DNA from: Coturnix japonica
Taxonomy: Eukaryota > Chordata > Aves > Galliformes > Phasianidae
Reading direction: 5' to 3'
Assembly: GCF_001577835.2 (NCBI RefSeq)
Contig: NC_029521.1
Coordinates: 1,832,398-1,896,397 of the forward strand
Length of the DNA: 64,000 nt
Each line of letters starts with the position of its first letter. Position 1 is the first letter of the stretch. The notes under the pieces are model-generated. The model had not been told where the DNA came from and made no database searches. It was given only the letters and a program-made list of their open reading frames with translations. This document shows, piece by piece, positions 61,177 through 64,000 of this stretch. The position numbers were made by a program, and so were the translations under genes.

Positions 61177-63074
61177 GGCTGTGCTGCGTTGCCGCCTTTC
61201 ATCATGGCGGGCGGTGCGGCCTGTGCCCGGCCTACGTTGTGTGTGCCTCACGGTGCTGCTCAGCTCTGTGCCTGTGGTGGGTGGAGGCACCGCTGCCTGC
61301 ATGTGTCTGTGGTTTGCTGTTAGGTATGGAAGTGATAGTTGTATTAATAAAAGGTTAACAGCATCTTTCTTTTTTTTCATAGCATTCCATCAGGAGACTC
61401 GTCTTTGAGTGTCAGTGTTAAGGAAAACCATCTGGTTTCTGAGGTAATTGGTTTCACTTTCACACCTAAGGGTTTCACTGGCTTTCAGCTTCTTACTAAA
61501 TATTAATCTTATATACACACACCTTTTTCATACAGAGAAAGATACATACACCTGTAAAGTATATCCATACTTTTAAAGTAATATCTCTATAGGTGGGAAG
61601 GACTTTAATAGGACTTAACAGGGGTCATTAAACATTAATAGGACTTTGGGGTCATTAAACATTCTGTGTGAAGGACTGTTGTAAGTTGTTACTGAAAATA
61701 TGTGAAATGTAGAAGGAGATGAGCAACCTGAGTTAAGTTATCTAAGCTTCTGAAACATCTTTGTGTGCTAATTGCTTACCTTTTAGCTATGTATATAATA
61801 ATAAGCACTGTGTTGTGCCTACATGAGGAACTGTGATTTTAAGGTATAATAGTGTCAGTTTCAAGGGAAATGAAATCAAATCTGATGTGTTTGTTGGATA
61901 AGGTCAAACCTGAGTCAGATATTCAATGTCTTCTGCCTTAATACCGGGATAGTATGTGATTGACTGCTTGAAAATCTTTAGCTGACTAGGATAGTCCCTT
62001 TTCTATGTCAAGCATCATTGGTAGCTATTTTATAGATGGCAATAATAAGGTAGGAGGCCGGTGTGGTTCAGCATAGCGTTTTCTATCAGGATTTTTCAGT
62101 TTAACCAGAATGTCCCTAGCATGAATTGTGCTGTCTCAAGTTAGAGTAGCTGCTATTAGCTTGCATCCAAGCTGCCATCTGTGCTGGGTCACCAAAGCAG
62201 GTGAGAGAACACGGGCGCTGGAAATGAGGAATCCATGCATGACTTATCAACTCCATTCTTTTTTCTTGGCTCAGCTGTTTTGAATCCTGAGTAAACCCAG
62301 GATTGCTTTCAGTTCTGCGTTTTCAGTATCAGCATCCACTGGCAATGTTCATTCAGTGCACTACAGTGAGCTGAGAACTAATCCTTTTGTGTGCTAAACT
62401 GAGAGTTTGAAATGCTCTGCAGATGGAATTAGAGTTGTGCCAACAAGCTTTGCTTTGAGTATTCAGCCTTAACATGTGAAGTGCTTAGAATTTCTCATGC
62501 TTTTCTTATCAGATAAATTGATGATGCAATAAAATCCAAATACTGTTTGTGTGTGTTTCTAAGAAGCTTTTTTCTAGTGATTCTGAAAATAACTTGTGTT
62601 GTAAAAGTAAGGCTGTAGACCTGTGGGGTAATGAAGTATCTCTTGAAGTTGATGCAAGGTTTTGTTCCTATCGTTGTAGCCTGATGGACAACTGCTCAGA
62701 TTCCGAGGTGTGTGAATGGTTGTATGATAAGTACTGGGAGAACAGGAGGGTGTAGATCTGTCAGGAGAAGAAACTGCAGTCATGTTCCTTTGGTTTGAAA
62801 TGCTGTGTGTGCCTGTTAAATATAGGGTATGTAGTGGGCCATGTGTATGTAAGGTTTCACAGTAACATTGGAATTAGTTGCATATTGTGGCCAAGTATGT
62901 TACAATACTATCAAACAGCAATTGAATAATTATTTAGCAGATGTTAAGGCATTGTTTAGTTTTACAGATAGTGTTTTCTACCTTGACAATGATTTGAAGT
63001 TTCATGTAAGGAAAATGTATAATGCATAGATGTTTCTCTACTTGAGAATGTCTTTGGAAGAGTAGGGGGGAAAC

Positions 63075-63400
63075 TGTTGACAACATGCTGCCCACCACCT
63101 CATTGTGGTCACATCTACTGTTTGGGCTCCAATAAGTTCAGCAGGCATTGGAGATGGTCAACAGGTACCATTTCTTCTGCATAGAAGAATTCAGTTCTGC
63201 CAGTTTGCTCCATATGCACTTCTATGTCAGATACCATCTAGTCTGATTAGCCCTCTGCTTCTATCTGTCACACAGCAATGAAATGTAATGGAATATTGAT
63301 GGGAAAGTTCAACCTGTACTGCCATACCATCAACATCTGCCTCCTATGCTGCAGGCCAACGTAGTAACATAGGAGGCATTACTTTTGGAGCAGCCCTCCT
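63075..63400 (-). mobile_element. Mariner (Galluhop/Mariner1_GG-like) 5' fragment with terminal repeat
   Basis: On the minus strand the element begins GGGCTGCTCCAAAAGTAATG, a mariner terminal inverted repeat, with a TA (63,400-63,401) at the outer edge as the expected target site. It runs through a degraded transposase N-terminus to near 63,075. The 3' part is missing. Confidence 0.75.
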
Positions 63401-63769
63401 ATATTATTTTCATGAGGTATGCTATGGTTTAAGTATCTAAAGAAGCTTTACTGATCTAAGCTTAGATTTTATTCAAAATTTGTGAATAAACTGTACTGTC
63501 CTTTAGAGCTAAGTCTATGTATCATGCTTCTTACTTGTGTTCTTTTTATACAAAGCCAGTTCCTGATATAACAGAGCTAATGTGAGAAGTGTGGCACAGT
63601 CATTTGGCTTCAAGATCCACTGCTGGAGGGCTGGCTCTGTGGAAAGTCATTAGAGGCAACAAATCAATTAGTTGAATCCCAGAAGACTTGTTTAGTTTGA
63701 CTTGAATACATAAGCACTCTTAGAATGAACTGTTGACTAAAAATGGTCAGTCATCTCTTGACAGTCAGT

Positions 63770-63960
63770 CAGTCACTGGTGAAGGTGATGAACAAGACCA
63801 AACCCAGTACTAACCTCATGGGAACACCACTAGTTACAGGCCTCCAACTGGGCTCTGTGCTGTTGATTGTGACCTCCTGAATTCTGGTAAAGAACTATAA
63901 ATCCTTTATCTGTTTGAGGTATCTAAGCTTATTCTAATTAATAGCTTCAGCTGTGTTTAG
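63770..63960 (-). mobile_element. LINE fragment, probably CR1 internal, antisense
   Basis: It contains GGGAACACCACTAGTTACAG, GCCTCCAACTGGGCTCTGTG and the neighbouring phrases of antisense avian CR1 copies, known to me from memory. It may continue past the window only in degraded form. Confidence 0.6.
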
Positions 63961-64000
63961 GTAATGGAAATGTGCGTTCTGTGAAGTGGTTAAGTTGGAG

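Larger units (their letters stand above)
61251..64000. other. Right flank without supported gene (likely SHLD2 5' region)
   Basis: This is AT-rich sequence after the CpG island. It contains a mariner fragment (about 63,075-63,400) and an antisense CR1 piece (about 63,770-63,960). From human synteny I expect the first intron of SHLD2 on the plus strand, but no exon could be recognised. Confidence 0.5.

Noticed and set aside
61204-61323. 39-codon plus-strand frame starting ATGGCGGGCGG beside the GLUD1 promoter
   Set aside because: It lies in CpG-island sequence where chance frames are common, and it resembles no known protein. The ATGGCGG is better explained as a YY1-like element.
62549-62755. 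68-codon open frame rich in cysteine downstream of the CpG island
   Set aside because: It matches no part of SHLD2 that I remember and no other family. Splice sites fitting a gene model were not found, and the opposite strand is open too.

Overview
The window is vertebrate nuclear DNA from a bird, most likely a galliform such as chicken or a close relative. The evidence is spliced genes with GT-AG introns, many short 5'-truncated CR1 LINE pieces with typical avian 3' ends, two fragments that look like the galliform mariner Galluhop (Mariner1_GG), and proteins close to the avian versions of known genes. The gene order matches human 10q23.2: MMRN2 (-), SNCG (+), ADIRF (+), FAM25-like (+), GLUD1 (-), then the side where SHLD2/FAM35A lies in mammals.

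Layout. Positions 1-12,424 hold the 5' half of MMRN2 on the minus strand: a signal-peptide exon, a 9.1 kb first intron, an EMI domain split over two exons, a small linker exon and the start of the coiled-coil region. The gene runs off the left edge. Positions 12.4-17.5 kb are the divergent intergenic interval. SNCG (gamma-synuclein, 128 codons, five coding exons) covers 17,480-22,021 with a poly(A) signal at 22,370. ADIRF (76 codons, three exons, TATA box) covers 25,333-26,628. A FAM25-like gene (also 76 codons, three exons, TATA box) covers 30,479-32,219. GLUD1 (mitochondrial glutamate dehydrogenase, 548 codons, 13 exons) fills 34,461-61,042 on the minus strand and starts in a strong CpG island at about 60.25-61.25 kb. 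From 61.25 kb to the end I see no supported coding exon.

All 23 exon-level splice junctions that I placed keep reading frame from exon to exon, which is the main support for the models. The three small genes in the middle all encode soluble proteins predicted to be amphipathic, helical and lipid- or chaperone-like. ADIRF and the FAM25-like gene are clear paralogues by exon structure: equal total length, an identical 63-nt middle exon and identical intron phases. GLUD1 links glutamate to 2-oxoglutarate in the mitochondrial matrix and its CpG-island promoter has a perfect NRF-1 palindrome.

Repeats are mainly CR1 LINE fragments in both orientations, two mariner fragments, and two copies of one LTR-like repeat in neighbouring GLUD1 introns. 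No CRISPR, operon, rRNA or convincing tRNA was seen.
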